A stretch of DNA of 33,569 nucleotides. Origin: Sphingomonas sp. Leaf10 (GTDB lineage Bacteria; Pseudomonadota; Alphaproteobacteria; Sphingomonadales; Sphingomonadaceae). The position numbers were made by a program, and so were the translations under genes. The notes beneath the pieces were generated by a model, which made no database searches, was not told the DNA's origin, and worked only from the letters and a program-made list of their open reading frames with translations. This document shows positions 33,497 through 33,569 of this stretch, one piece after another; position 1 is the stretch's first letter; every line of letters begins with the position of its first letter. The stretch covers positions 1-33,569 of the forward strand of contig NZ_LMKE01000002.1 of the NCBI RefSeq assembly GCF_001421245.1, in the 5' to 3' direction.

Positions 33497-33569
33497 TTCT
33501 CCCCTCCCTGACAAGGGAGGGGGCGGGGGTGGGTTGGCCGGCGAGGAAACGTCACGCCAATCCACCCCC
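33497..33569. repeat. Palindromic repeat family B, cut by the window end
   Basis: CTTCTCCCCTCCCTGACAAG then GGAGGGGGCGGGGGTGGGTT, then the centre GGCCGGCGAGGAAACGTCACGCC-like (similar to the centre at about 1630-1660) and the start of an opposite arm (CCACCCCC). It lies upstream of the M61 gene; the remainder is outside the window. Confidence 0.7.

Overview
The window is GC-rich, densely coded chromosome of an alphaproteobacterium, most likely Sphingomonas or a close relative. The pointers are the three-polypeptide PntAA/PntAB/PntB transhydrogenase preceded by a 41-residue aa3-oxidase subunit IV, several short palindromic repeat families between genes, a likely general-stress (EcfG-type) promoter, and many secreted enzymes. 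No integrase, transposase, phage gene, CRISPR array or rRNA was seen; one tRNA-Val is present.

Positions 1-10,430 (housekeeping and energy): S-formylglutathione hydrolase (minus strand), an RluE-type pseudouridine synthase, an orphan sigma-54 response regulator, then an operon of oxidase subunit IV, pntAA, a bacterial PH-domain protein, an inserted DUF559 (Vsr-like nuclease fold) gene between inverted palindromic repeats, pntAB and pntB. A pseudo-receiver/MarR-like regulator follows. It converges on a soluble-input-free chemotaxis receptor that overlaps a small membrane protein gene upstream.

Positions 10,430-20,150 (envelope and RNA): tRNA-Val, an acyltransferase-3/SGNH O-acyltransferase, a POT peptide transporter, a nitroreductase, a YtrA-type GntR regulator, a 65-residue zinc-ribbon protein behind a good EcfG-type promoter, the divergent rsmI / LpoA-like lipoprotein pair, and a divergent LD-carboxypeptidase / Mur-ligase pair that suggests peptidoglycan recycling.

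Positions 20,150-33,569 (sugar uptake and secreted hydrolases): a FucP-type sugar transporter, a DUF3060 protein, a fructokinase-type ROK kinase, a small unknown protein, a ROK repressor, a secreted ExoP-like GH3 glucosidase, a coupled pair of exported esterases, a small secreted protein, and a minus-strand operon of M61 peptidase plus a second ROK kinase. Together these look like periplasmic glucan or ester-decorated sugar breakdown followed by import and phosphorylation.

The best lead for something new is the DUF559 gene. It sits inside the pnt operon between inverted copies of a repeat that occurs elsewhere in the window as a gene-free inverted pair, which looks like a filled and an empty version of one cassette. 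A second lead is a 63-bp structured element with perfect 10-bp terminal inverted repeats nested inside another repeat family.
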